Origin: Macrolepiota albuminosa
Taxonomy: Eukaryota; Basidiomycota; Agaricomycetes; Agaricales; Agaricaceae
Length of the DNA: 64,000 nt
Reading direction: 5' to 3'
Assembly (NCBI GenBank): GCA_027475525.1
Contig: JAMWFC010000122.1
Location: 496,001 to 560,000 of the forward strand
Part shown: positions 30,805 to 41,237 of the stretch, piece by piece
Position numbering within the stretch: position 1 is the stretch's first letter
Layout: each line of letters opens with the position of its first letter
Made by a program: the position numbers and the translations under genes
Notes under the pieces: generated by a model
What the model was told of the DNA's origin: nothing
Database searches by the model: none
The model's input: only the letters and a program-made list of their open reading frames with translations

Positions 30805-32658
30805 TTGAGATTAGCAAATAAATTGGGGACCCTGAATTTAGAGCAGGAACGTGAGCATGAAATTGCAGAACGATCCCAACAGCTAGAACATACAATGGAA
30901 AGGCTGAACCCCATAACATTGAATGAGCTGATGGCCAGAGGGCGCGAACCAATTGACTTGCTAGAGAACATAAGGGGTAAATACAATAACGACCCGACAC
31001 TATCCATAATAGTGGACAAACCTCGAGAGCATAAGAACTTCGAGTACACTGAGAATGGATTACTATATCTGAATACCAATGAGAAAAAAGTTTTATGCAT
31101 TCCAAGGATCCTAGTCAATGGATGGAATATACACGAAATAGTGATATCTGAGGCTCATACCATGTTAGCGCACCTTGGAGCAAGGAAAACGCTAACCTAC
31201 TTATGTGATAACGTTTGGTGGAAAAATATGAGTAGCAATGTACACATATTCTGTGAATCATGCGTGATTTGCGCTAGGAGCAAGCCTTCAAATCATAAAC
31301 CATATGGCACCCTGAACCCATTACCTGTCCCGACGCAGCCTTGGGAAGTAATCGGGATCGATTTTGTAGGACCTCTACCAGAGTCGAAAGATCGCGACGC
31401 AATATACAATTCTCTGACAGTAATAATAGACCACTTAACAGCTATGGTCCATCTGATTCCAAGCCATACCAGCTACACAGCCCGTAATATTGCAGAATTA
31501 ATATTTGCTGAGGTTTATAAATTACACGGGTTGCCAAAAGCAATAGTCAGTGACAGAGACTCTTACTTTACAAGTATTTTTTGGTCACACCTGCACGACC
31601 TGATAGGAACACAGCTCAAGATGTCCAGCGCATACCATCCTGAATTGGACGGAGCAACAGAGCATGCCAATTGCACTGTTACACAAATGATAAGACAATG
31701 TGTGAGCCCCAACCAATGGGACTGGATATCTAAATTACCAGCCATTGAATTTGCAATTAACAGTGCCCGGTCCAAAAGCACAGGATATTCCCCATTCTTC
31801 CTCAACTATGGAAGAATGCCCAGGATGATGGTCTGGAATTCCACACAAAAGGATGAGTATCCCGGCGTTCGAGTATTCGTGCAACGTTTAAAGTCTGCAA
31901 TATTAGCTGCCCATGACAGTATATTGGCTGCCCATGTTAAACAGACAAGAGATGCCAACAGGAAACGTGTTCCAGTCCCATTTAAAGAGGGTGATTTTGT
32001 ATATGTGTCTACCGAGAACATGACATTCCCCAAAGGCTTAGCACGTAAGCTGATCCCCAAATTTGTGGGTCCTTATTTACTTCTAAAAGACTTTGGCAAC
32101 CATTCCTTTAGAGTACAGCTGCCTGCTCACATGAGACAGAGAGGCATACACAATTCATTTCACGTGTCCTTACTATGTATACATCACTCTAACAATGATA
32201 GAAGATTTCTGGGAAGACTGTACTCCCAGATCATATCCAAAATCGAACCAGATCAGGATAATGAGTGGTCCGCTGATAAGATCGTGGGCCACGCAGGGTC
32301 AAAGACCAATGCAATTTTTGAAGTATTATGGTGTGCTGGGGACAGGACCTGGTTACAATATGATCAAGTCCGGAAATTGGATAGCCTCTTCCCGTACCTG
32401 GAAGCTCTCAATGTCGAGTTAATTCATGAGCTTCCAGAAGGAATGGGAAAACCTCCAACTGACAACCCTCAAGTTTTTCTAGTCCATCCATCCCAAACAC
32501 ATAAATACCCCCCATTATCCTCCAACCCAACAACCCCCTCAGCACCTCAGTCAGTTGTCAGAGCCAGCTACTTCCCAACTTTGACCACCTGCCGCCCACA
32601 TGTCTCACCACCCAAAAAACCACTATACTCCCCATCCATGCCTTGCAAAACGCCCTGA
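30805..32658 (+). pseudogene. Integrase with chromo-like C terminus, element C
   Basis: Open for 617 codons although the rest of Pol is broken. The zinc domain is readable (HTMLAHLGARKT, then C-ES-C-VIC), as are D,D,E residues in GIDFVGPL, IVSDRDSYFT and ELDGATEHAN. A GPY/F-type segment (KFVGPYLLLKDF) and a chromo-like tail (EWSADKIVGHAG, then DRTWLQYDQV) follow. It ends in a proline-rich stretch. Without the upstream frame it would not be made in a normal Gag-Pol precursor. Confidence 0.8.
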
Positions 32659-33262
32659 CGGCTTCGTGCAACTCACCTCCGTGGATCCCAACATCATCAT
32701 TCACCCGGCTCAATTATTAAAATTCCTAGACTATGACTATGAAGTACGCCATCGCCAAATCACCGCTGCCACTGTTGAGCCAGCTGGCTACGAATCCTTC
32801 ACCACTGCATATAACGCCTCCAAGGGGGACAACCCCTGCAAATTTATTATCTGTGACCCCGCTACAGGGGATTGGAACTGCAATAATTTTTCCATCCCCC
32901 GCTCCGTCCTCACCTTTCCCAGCCTCGACCCTCGCTATGCAGAGTTATGTGCATTCGGCATACTCGACGATAAGGGAGACATCGACGCTTATGCATGGGC
33001 TAGCCTGAAGAACGCCCTTCTTCGTCCTCACCGTGAGGTGGTCCGTAACCAGGCTAGGTCGGAAACGCGTCGCAGGGAAAAGGAGTTTAAAAAGCGTCGC
33101 ATGGAAGATGCTAGGCCTAACGGGTTCGAGTTACCCCCATTCTTCACGGATAACAAGAAGAAACGTGTCGGCAAGGCATCCCCTGCCTCCCCCACTGTCA
33201 ACCCACTCGCTGCTCTCAAGGAAATGACTATTGACTCCGCGTTCTTTGAAGCCATCGCCTAA
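32600..33262 (+). CDS. Extra 3' ORF of element C, unknown function (220 aa)
   Basis: ATG at 32600, overlapping the integrase end by 59 nt in another frame, with TAA at 33260. The N-terminal half is globular-looking with DPNIIIHPAQLLKFLDYDY. A strongly basic segment follows (RRREKEFKKRRMEDA) and then a lysine patch near the end. It is intact, in the sense direction and just before the 3' LTR. I believe similar ORFs accompany other agaricomycete gypsy elements, but I cannot name a family. Nucleic-acid binding would suit the basic region; that is inference. Confidence 0.6.
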   Translation: MSHHPKNHYTPHPCLAKRPDGFVQLTSVDPNIIIHPAQLLKFLDYDYEVRHRQITAATVEPAGYESFTTAYNASKGDNPCKFIICDPATGDWNCNNFSIPRSVLTFPSLDPRYAELCAFGILDDKGDIDAYAWASLKNALLRPHREVVRNQARSETRRREKEFKKRRMEDARPNGFELPPFFTDNKKKRVGKASPASPTVNPLAALKEMTIDSAFFEAIA

Positions 33263-33436
33263 AAGATCGGCAATATTTCGTTATCTTTCGTTATCTTTTG
33301 TCTAACAAGAGGCTTGCGTTCGATCCCCTCTCGACCTTTTATTTTGATCATTCAAGGGTGTCACGTATCTGCATTTACTCTCTACTTCATTTACTCATAG
33401 CTATCCTTCACCCGCTCTCGATACCTGGAGGGCGTA

Positions 33437-33690
33437 TGTAACGACCATGACCACCTTAGTTATTCGACCCTTAGTTGTATTATGGCTTTATCTTGTGATT
33501 CTTGTTGTTACCGGGTACTCTGGATAACCGAGACTATATAAACTAGTACAGTGCTAGAGTACGGTAGCTTCTTCCCAATTATCAGGACTTAACCCGGTTC
33601 TATTAACTGTGTGAAGACTCTATTCTCTTGTGGTAACACCATCACAGACGCTGTTCCCACAGATGTATAAGACAAATGATTCAAACTACA
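33437..33690 (+). repeat. 3' LTR of element C
   Basis: Starts TGTAACGACC and ends AACTACA, giving inverted termini TGTA/TACA. It is preceded by a short purine tract (GGAGGG) and contains a TATA-like TATATAAA at 33535-33542. At 254 bp it is short for a gypsy LTR but complete. Element A copy 2 begins 6 bp after it. Confidence 0.8.
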
Positions 33691-33695
33691 AATAG

Positions 33696-34642
33696 TGATG
33701 CGAAATGGGAAGTTTACTTTATTTAAAGTAGTCCAAAATGTAATTTAGACTGAACTTTGTTGTATTTCGACTGTCCCAACTTCACAGAGTACGTGGGGCA
33801 ACGTTACACGTGCACACACTTTGTAGAAAGTGATTATAATTTTTAATTGATTTATTTGAATGAAAAACTTAAAGTTTACACTCGAAATGGGTCAAAATAG
33901 TATTATTACTAAAACCCGAAGTAAATCTAGTCGCTCGTAGGCCTAAGACGTCCACTCCCTGGGGACTCCGAGCCATGGCAAGTTGATTACTTGCCTGACT
34001 CCCCCATCTTCATCCTCCTTTTATACCTTTTCCCTCGCTGCACGGACCACTCCTATTTCCCTCGTGTTTACTCGTAGTCTCGTTATTACTCGTCCAGGAC
34101 ACGATTGTGCTGGATCTGGGCCCTGGTTGTTGCGTTTCCGAGACTGCCGTCGTGGCTAATAGTTCGTCCATTGGATTGTATGGCTAATCCCTTCTTCTGC
34201 TTCTATTTCCTCCCTCACTTCTTTGTTTTCCCCTGCATCGTCTTCCTGGAGCTCCTGGTCTCATTCTATGGCCACCTCGGGTCGTACTGTAGGCTTGGGG
34301 ACGTGTTTGCACGAGGTCGCGATGGTCGGGAGGGAATTCGGATTTGGCTTTTGATGGGTGATGCCAAATGAGATTTCGGGGCTTCTGCCGAGATCTTATC
34401 TTGTGCACTGCCACCATCGGCTAATTCCTCGTGATCGCCTTTCTGATCGCTGGTTGCGCACCTCATTACTACGTACTTGGCTCGTCGTTTTATTGTCAGG
34501 GTTTGTTTTTGAGGTAAGGCTTCCGGCGTCTACGGTTTTCAACGCAATGCTTACAGTTTTCAGCATTTGTTTTATTAAAACACGGGTATATTGGGAGCCG
34601 TTGATACCAGCTTGTCTGCCTCAGTTGGAGGCAGACGTATCA
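33696..34642 (-). repeat. 3' LTR of element A copy 2
   Basis: Reads TGATGCG to GTATCA on the plus strand. It has a TATA box at 34019-34025 (minus) and the terminal hairpin at 34614-34636 with loop AGTTG. A purine tract follows in element orientation at 34643-34650. Confidence 0.9.
34614..34636 (-). other. Terminal LTR hairpin, copy 2 version
   Basis: GTCTGCCTC, loop AGTTG, GAGGCAGAC. The stem is the same 9 bp as in copy 1, while the loop differs in sequence and length. The other LTR of this copy (43772-43794) has one G/A change in the stem. Confidence 0.75.
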
Positions 34643-34855
34643 CCTCCCCCACACCATATAATGACTGCCCTCAGTCATCGTAGTAGACTTGATGTGTCCT
34701 GCCTTTCTTTCGATCACTGCTCCCAGCAGGAACTAAATTTTTCTTCTCTTACAGATAGAAAAATAAATTTCTTTGCCTTTTTCCCTCTTTTTCTCGACGT
34801 TCGATCATACCTGTCCTGGGTTTTTAAGTGCAACCTGAGTTGCCCATATCCCACC

Positions 34856-36142
34856 ATGGCTCCTCCTGGTGCGCCTACTGCCCCTCGCAGATCCGCGACC
34901 TCAAAACCTCGTCCTCAAGTCATCATCTCAACGCCTCCCAAGCCAGCTGTCCCGCCACCCCAGCCCGTGCCTGTCCTGACAGATTTTTATGGCTTGTTCC
35001 AGCACGCTGTCAAGCGTGATGGCAACAAGGCTATAACGTCGGTGTTCAAGTACCCATGGTTCACAGAGGCCATGATCGGCCTCTGTGCCACTGCTAGGTC
35101 TTTTCCCGGAACACCTGCCGACCGTGCTCGGTTTTTAGGTGGCGCTGGCTGGGTCTGTTTTTCTCCTTTTCCCTTTCCTCCTTACTTCCGTCTGATGTCT
35201 CGCACAGCGTTTTGCCGATGAGAGCACCTTCGGCCGTCTTGCCGAACAGAGAGGTCTCTGTGAGACCCTCTCCGAGATCCTCCCTTTGCTTGACCGTGGT
35301 GCAGCTGATGCTTCGGGCGACGTGAAGGCGTTCTTTTCCTTTGTCGACGTCTTCATTCCCTTTGCGCAGCATGAAAAACTTAGGAAGGAGCGTGAAGAAG
35401 TAAGCTTTCTTTTTGGCTTTATATTGTATTCTCACACGCTTATCCTGCGTTTCTTAGGCTCAACATTGTGCGCAAGATAAAGACGTCAAAATGCTCGGTA
35501 CGCCTGCCTCTCTCCCAACCAAGCGCCGCGCTAACGTAAGTTAAAGCTCAGAAGCTTGACTTAGTAGTGCGACGTCTTGACATGCTGACGCTATCCCTTC
35601 CTCCTCCTCAGGTCAAGCCCAAGGGCAAACCGAAGGCAAAACAACTGAAAGTGCAGCCATCGCTGGGTGCGTCTTCTGTTACTTTTGTTGCCTTGGTTTT
35701 CGCTAACTGCCTGTTACTCAGCTAATCATCTTCCTGGCAATGAAGCTGCACTAGCATTGCTTTGTGAAGTTGATCAGGTTCTTGAGTCCGTTCAGCTGGC
35801 TGACGACGATGAGGTGGTTCCCCATGCCGACCTCCAAAAGCATTTTGATGCCGTTGATCTAGCTGCGCAGCACCAGCTTTATCAACTGGACATCTCTTTG
35901 CAGACCTTCAAGCTCATCACAGACTGCCGTGCTCGTCTTTGCAAGACCCTTGGTCTTTCCGAAGTTGACCAAGCCGGCTCTCTCCTTCACGCGCTTCAGG
36001 TTTCTCTGCCGGTACGTCCTTACTATCTTCTTGTGTCTACCTCATTGCTCAGCTGCTTGTTTTACAGTCTGGTAACGATGATTCCGACATTGATTTTCAG
36101 GACCTCCCCCAGGACGAACCTGAAGACTCCGTGGCACTATAG
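34856..36142 (+). CDS. Antisense spliced gene of element A copy 2, unknown function (328 aa)
   Basis: Six exons: 34856-35152, 35208-35399, 35458-35535, 35612-35666, 35722-36011 and 36068-36142. The joined frame is open for 328 codons to TAG. The ATG sits in a strong context (CCACCATGG). Introns are 55, 58, 76, 55 and 56 bp, all GT-AG, with donors GTCTGT (weak), GTAAGC, GTAAGT, GTGCGT and GTACGT. Exon lengths equal those of copy 1 except exon 2 (two codons shorter). Proteins are roughly 60-70% identical by eye while introns do not align, which indicates selection on the protein. Features are a Pro-rich N terminus (ISTPPKPAVPPP), a KGKPKAKQLK basic patch, a helical exon 5 (QLYQLDISLQTFKLI) and an acidic C terminus. 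No known domain. Confidence 0.82.
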
Positions 36143-36736
36143 ACGTCCCCCTCGTTGTAAACACCGGCTCTGCCTTTGCCTAGCCTAGTTTTAAAATAAT
36201 TCCCCCTCTTCTTTAAATCCGTAGTCCCCAATAAAATTCTTAGATCCGAAACATGTGACTCTTAAGTTTTTCGGTTGATAACTTATCAACACGTTTCTTT
36301 TCTTTTCTGAATTTATTTCATTCTCCCCCCTTTGTGGTTCAAACACTTGACGCTGGTGTAGCATGGTCAAAAGTTCGTCCCCCTCTTAGTTCCGTACTTG
36401 AATATTGACTACGAGTCAATGTTTTAGTGCGTCCTTAGGGGTTTGAACTCCAGCGCGGGCATGCTTTGTCAACGTTCCTTTTGTAAACAAGTCCTAAGAC
36501 TCAGTCTGTACTTGAACGTTGACACGCGTTGTCACTTTTCTTCGTAACCTCGTCAGTGACTGACTTGGTTGAGGACCAGTTTGCTTCCTGGGGGAGCTTC
36601 CTCTTATGGGCTAGTACTTCCCCTGGCATGCCTTCCCACTGTCAAAGCACCCTTTTTCCTTTTACTGTTAAAACGTTGAGTAGTACTGAACTGTTATTAT
36701 TTCTTTGAAATATATCATAGTTCATTTCTCTGAGTT
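36143..36736. other. Spacer between the antisense gene and Pol, copy 2
   Basis: No ORF of note. It is the counterpart of 10303-10913 but largely unalignable to it. One T-loop-like GTTCAAACC is readable on the minus strand near 36450 and a GTTCAAAC on the plus strand near 36337. Confidence 0.45.
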
Positions 36737-39700
36737 CTAATCAGTTTGTGGGAGACCTAACTCCTGGTCAGTAGGCTCATGGAGCCTCACTGTGCCAAAT
36801 GAGATGTCTTTGGTGACTGACTCGGTAGGTCTTCGTAGTTCTTCCCTTAGCTCTTTCAGCTTAGCAGGTGTAATGTCCACCCACTTTTCTATGCCTTGAG
36901 GCAAGGTTAGCTTTTTACGAGCTTTGTAGGGTACAACTCGAAAAGCAGCTACTCGTGCTTGCCAAACTGACCCATCTAGTTCTGCTACAATGTAATTGCC
37001 TTCCTGAGTCTTGGCAACTACTACCATAGGCCCATGAAATCGTGGCAACATCTTAGCACTGAATGAACTTTCTGTAGTCATGTTTTTGACTAGTACCAAG
37101 TCCAATGGTTTAAAATTGAAGTCTTTGATTGAGCTTTTATGCTCTTCTGCAAACTTCAATGCCCATTGGAGCTTAGCCTTCCCAACTCGCTCTCTCATCT
37201 CCTCTACATGTTGATGGTGTTTGGCTAGGGCTCTAGCACGATATCCAATCAACTCCTCAGTAGTCAGAGGTCCTTCTGGTAATTCTACCAGCCAGGTGGC
37301 CTCTGCTAGATCCAAGGGTAGAGTAGGATGAGCACCAGTGACCATGAAGTATGGTGAGCATCCAAATCTCTGCCTAATGGTTATACGGTCACTCCACATC
37401 ACATGGTAGAAGAACCAGAACCACTTGGTGCGATCCTCACAGGCCTTGAACAAAGCTTGCCTGACATCCCAATGAGGTCTTTCAATTCTACCATTAGCTG
37501 GTGAGTTGTAAGGAGAGATAGTAATACCTCTGATCCCATACTTCTTTTCCAACCAGGCAGTGACCTGCTTGAACTGTCCTGCATTATCTGTGATGATTTC
37601 GGCAATGCAACCCCAGTGGCAAATCACATCCTCAAATAACCATTGACCAATGGTCTTATGGTTCTCTTTTCTCAGAGGTCTACCTTCCATCCAAGAAGAC
37701 AAGGCACACCTGCCATGTACTATGTACTTACAGCCATTGGAGGCTGGTGTCATGTGCATGGTATCAATGTGAATTGTTTGAAAGATGGAAGGAGTATAAG
37801 TTACAGTTGGTTCCCTGTTGACTACTGTCTTTTGTCTGATTTGACAATTGTGACAAGTCCCAACATACCACTGTACATCCCCTTCAATACCAGGCCACCA
37901 GAAGCGCTCCTGTATAAGCATTCTGGTGGCATAGGCTCCCCTATGTCCTAAGGCATCATGGGCTGATTTAAGCATGAACATTCGTCTATCAACTTGGACT
38001 ACTAGTTTAAACTCTTCAAGTTCCAAAGGTTCCCCATTCTCCCAACCAGGTATATTATTGATCTTGTCTGGATACTCATAGTTCATAGACTTGGGTTCAT
38101 CCATTAACTCAGGATCAACTGGTGGGTACTCCTCATCTCCTGGCTGCTTAGGCCGCCTTGACAAACCATCCACACTGAATGTTTTGCCTGGTACATGCCT
38201 TAAGGTAAAGTGGTAGAGTAGGACATTCTCAATCCATCTCATGATAGTGGCATTGGGTCCTACTCCTGGATTCCCTAGCATCTCCTTAAGATACTTGGCA
38301 TCTGTCTCTATCACTAGTTTTCTACAACCAACTAGCCAATGCCTGTTGGCTAGCAGAGATCTCATGAGACCATACAGCTCTCTTTTTGGTTGAGAAAATC
38401 TAGCTTCTCTCTCATTCAGGGTGATAGATCCTAACTTGGCACAAGTGCGCATTTTAGGATTGTCTGGGTCTTCTTGGAAGATCCCAAAACCTACTGCCAT
38501 CCAGGATGTATCCACTGACAGAACTACTGCACCTCCTGACTCATAGTCAATGGGTTTTAAAGGAGCACTTTCTGCTAGCAACTTTTTCATTTGTGCCATT
38601 GCAGAGCGCTGGTCCTCTCCCCAAGTGAAAGGCACATCATTCTGAGTAAGCTTATTGATAGGTGCCGCTACCTTGGCATAGTCCTTGATAAAGAATCTAA
38701 AGGTACCACAGGTCCCTAAAAATGACCTTATTTCATGTTTATCCCTGCAGTCACCCCATCCCATCACTATGGCAAATCTCTTTGTTTCTGGCGTCTGCCC
38801 TTCATAAGAGCATCTATGGCCAACAACCACAATCTCATCTGCACATACTACTGACTTCTTGCCAGAGAAAGTTCCCCCTGCATATTTGATTCTCTGTAAC
38901 ACTCTATTCACATTGAGTAGGTGTTCCCATACAAATCTCCTAATGCCTGGATTCTCTGGTATGACTTCACAGCTACCATCTGGCAACTCATATCTATGAG
39001 GTGGCCCTCTGACTGGTACATCATCAATGTATGGCCAAGTTACATGTGGTATTTCATCTTTCAAGATGAAGGTAATATCATCATGGAAGATAGGCACTGA
39101 ATTTGTCCATCCCATTGGTAAGGTAACCAACCTCAGAGCCCCAAATGGTGTCTGGAATGTAGTATAATCTCTAGAGTGCACATCTAGTACTCTCTCATCA
39201 TATCCTACATACAAGTCAAAGATTCCTCCACAAGCCCTGCCTGAGAAGTGACTAGCTAATTCTTCAGTTGCTGGTGGCAACCCAGAATGTGCTATGGTCA
39301 CTTTATTCAAAGGCTCCAAGCTATGGACTATCCTCAAGCTCTCACCATCCTTCTTCAACACTGTAAACCATTGGGAGCGATATGAGGAGTTAGAGGGTTC
39401 ATAGACCCCTGCCTCAATCTTCTGCTTTATCATTTTGCAGATTCTATCCCTAAGACCTGGTGCAATGGGAATGTTCTTCAACACCCATGGGGTGTGAGGT
39501 ATTACTGGCATGATTACTGGAGGGAAGAATTCCTCCTTCAGCCTGCCTCTTTGAGAATCATCCCATGCAAAAGCCTGGTTTTGCAGCATCATAAGGTGAT
39601 GTACTGCTTTCATCTCCTCTGGCCAAAGAAAACCATCACCATGGGCTTGGTCAATGACTTCTTTGCACTCAGCTGTGTATCTCCCTGTGGGTTTGAACTC

Positions 39701-40138
39701 TGGTGGATTGGGATCCAACTGAGGCATGTCTGCCAGTGGGTCTCCAGTAATGCACCTCTCAATTCTAAACTCCTCAGGTGAGGTACCTAGTACAGGCTTA
39801 ACTTTTCTAGCCACAGGTTTGTATTTCTTAGAAAATACTTGGGCAGTCTCCCCCACACCTGCTTTTGACTCTAAGTTTTCCTCTTGTACTAGCAACTCCT
39901 CAAGACTGTCAGGTATTTGAGCTAAATGCCCATTCAAATATGCTGACAATGTCTTCTGCTCCTTCTCCTCACACTCCTTGCTTGCTGTAAAAGCATGCAA
40001 GTACACATCTCTCAACTCTTCCTGACTGAATTTACTATGTTCCATAGAATATCCAGTCACCACAATCTCCCCTTCCTGAGTCTCAGCAAGACTTATTGCA
40101 ATCTCTCCCTGGTCTGTAACCAGTTCCTCGAGACTCAA
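36737..40138 (-). CDS. Pol: RT, RNase H and integrase, element A copy 2
   Basis: 1133 codons with the same domains and motifs as copy 1 (YIDD; HHCC; D,D,E) and about 98% residue identity. The first 270 or so residues are identical, and differences become denser towards the 3' end, around the last 40 codons. An in-frame loss of 141 codons removes most of the linker between RNase H and integrase, joining LEEF directly to KLVVQ. The zinc domain remains. Whether the shortened linker is functional is unknown. Confidence 0.88.
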   Translation of the reverse strand: MSLEELVTDQGEIAISLAETQEGEIVVTGYSMEHSKFSQEELRDVYLHAFTASKECEEKEQKTLSAYLNGHLAQIPDSLEELLVQEENLESKAGVGETAQVFSKKYKPVARKVKPVLGTSPEEFRIERCITGDPLADMPQLDPNPPEFKPTGRYTAECKEVIDQAHGDGFLWPEEMKAVHHLMMLQNQAFAWDDSQRGRLKEEFFPPVIMPVIPHTPWVLKNIPIAPGLRDRICKMIKQKIEAGVYEPSNSSYRSQWFTVLKKDGESLRIVHSLEPLNKVTIAHSGLPPATEELASHFSGRACGGIFDLYVGYDERVLDVHSRDYTTFQTPFGALRLVTLPMGWTNSVPIFHDDITFILKDEIPHVTWPYIDDVPVRGPPHRYELPDGSCEVIPENPGIRRFVWEHLLNVNRVLQRIKYAGGTFSGKKSVVCADEIVVVGHRCSYEGQTPETKRFAIVMGWGDCRDKHEIRSFLGTCGTFRFFIKDYAKVAAPINKLTQNDVPFTWGEDQRSAMAQMKKLLAESAPLKPIDYESGGAVVLSVDTSWMAVGFGIFQEDPDNPKMRTCAKLGSITLNEREARFSQPKRELYGLMRSLLANRHWLVGCRKLVIETDAKYLKEMLGNPGVGPNATIMRWIENVLLYHFTLRHVPGKTFSVDGLSRRPKQPGDEEYPPVDPELMDEPKSMNYEYPDKINNIPGWENGEPLELEEFKLVVQVDRRMFMLKSAHDALGHRGAYATRMLIQERFWWPGIEGDVQWYVGTCHNCQIRQKTVVNREPTVTYTPSIFQTIHIDTMHMTPASNGCKYIVHGRCALSSWMEGRPLRKENHKTIGQWLFEDVICHWGCIAEIITDNAGQFKQVTAWLEKKYGIRGITISPYNSPANGRIERPHWDVRQALFKACEDRTKWFWFFYHVMWSDRITIRQRFGCSPYFMVTGAHPTLPLDLAEATWLVELPEGPLTTEELIGYRARALAKHHQHVEEMRERVGKAKLQWALKFAEEHKSSIKDFNFKPLDLVLVKNMTTESSFSAKMLPRFHGPMVVVAKTQEGNYIVAELDGSVWQARVAAFRVVPYKARKKLTLPQGIEKWVDITPAKLKELREELRRPTESVTKDISFGTVRLHEPTDQELGLPQTD

Positions 40139-41237
40139 AATTTTGCTTCACTCTCCCTAGCAGCCCCTGCCTTTGGCATTTTGCCTCTTTCAATAGTAGG
40201 CAGGGCAGTTCGACAACCTGTATTAGGGTCTCGAATGGTGATAATGGCACTGCCATCCTGCAAGTTTTGAATGTTGCTTTCTGTCAAGGTGTCAAAGGGA
40301 CGACCCAATAAGACAGTATAAGCAGGACTCTCAAAAATATGCACTTGTAGATAGATAGTGAACCCTTCAGCAAAAGTGAATGGCACATTATGTGCTAAAC
40401 CAACAGATTCATTTACTTGCTGATTGGCACTTTCCATCCTCAGCCTAATGTCTGGATCCCAAGTCAATCCTAGATTGAGAGCCTCTCTTAAAGCCATGCA
40501 GACTATTTGAGACCCACTATCTAGAATTGCCTCTGCTCTACCCTTTTGATTGACAACTGGGTTGAGAGATCTCAGAACCTGCAGCTCCCTAGCTACATAT
40601 ACCACTACTGGCTTTTCTCCTGTTGGGATATTTTCCAAGTAAGTGGCAACACAATCCTGGTGCACTACTGCACCAGTAGGCAAGCCAGATTGTGTTCCAT
40701 CTGCAATGAAGTAGGTGGCCATAGGTAGATCATTAACATCTACCTTGTCAGGCTCTTTCTCCACTGCTGTCAGATGTTGAGTAGCTGTCCTAGGAATGTT
40801 GGGTTCCTTAGGCCTGGGAGGCTTTGGTACTAACTTTTGTACCATGACCTCCCTCAAACCAGGTGCCACATCCAGAAGTTCTCTGGTGGTTAGTGGCACT
40901 GGTACCTCCCACAGCTTCTCAACCATCTTCTCCAACTCCTTCCTAGTTCCCTGAATGGAACTCCTACCAGTGTCCTGCACTGGTACCTCCTGCCTCTCAT
41001 TCAAAGCTGGCACTCCTTCCTAGTTCCCTGAATGGAACTCCTACCAGTGTCCTGCACTGGTACCTCCTGCCTCTCATTCAAAGCTGGTACCTTCTCAAAA
41101 AGTAAGTCCAACTTGGGTGCCACTTTGGGTGGAATCCTTAAAGTTAGCTTTTCTTTCCAGGAATTTTGTGGCTGTCTCTCTGTCAATGTGGGTATTCCTG
41201 GTGGAGCTTCCCCCATTTTCTTCATTGAGCTCCTCAA
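40135..41237 (-). CDS. Protease ORF, element A copy 2 (frame broken by a 77-bp duplication)
   Basis: Same -1 overlaps with Gag (41234-41237) and Pol (40135-40138) as in copy 1. The DSG motif ILDSGSQIV and LLGRPFDTL are intact. A tandem 77-bp duplication (40935-41088) splits the frame into 41237-41001 and 41013-40135. With one unit the ORF equals that of copy 1. The break is probably an assembly error and not a real mutation. Confidence 0.8.
40935..41088. repeat. 77-bp tandem duplication in protease of element A copy 2
   Basis: Units start at 40935 and 41012; copy 1 has one unit (within 5620-5700). The period is the same as in elements A copy 1 and B. Confidence 0.88.

Larger units (their letters stand above)
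25285..33690 (+). mobile_element. Element C: truncated, decayed Ty3/gypsy retrotransposon
   Basis: Gag, protease, RT, RNase H and integrase pieces lie in order, followed by an extra ORF and a 254-bp LTR at the 3' end. No 5' LTR is present: the left end abuts FunK1 copy A directly. Several frameshifts and stops are present, most stops being TGA at arginine positions. The DNA right of element A copy 2 does not continue FunK1, so the left and right flanks of element C do not belong together. A deletion, ectopic recombination or misjoin is required. Confidence 0.85.

Noticed and set aside
3124..41088. The 77-bp repeats as minisatellites or a biological duplication process.
   Set aside because: They share only their length, never their sequence, and removing them restores LTR lengths and frames; an assembly overlap explains this better.
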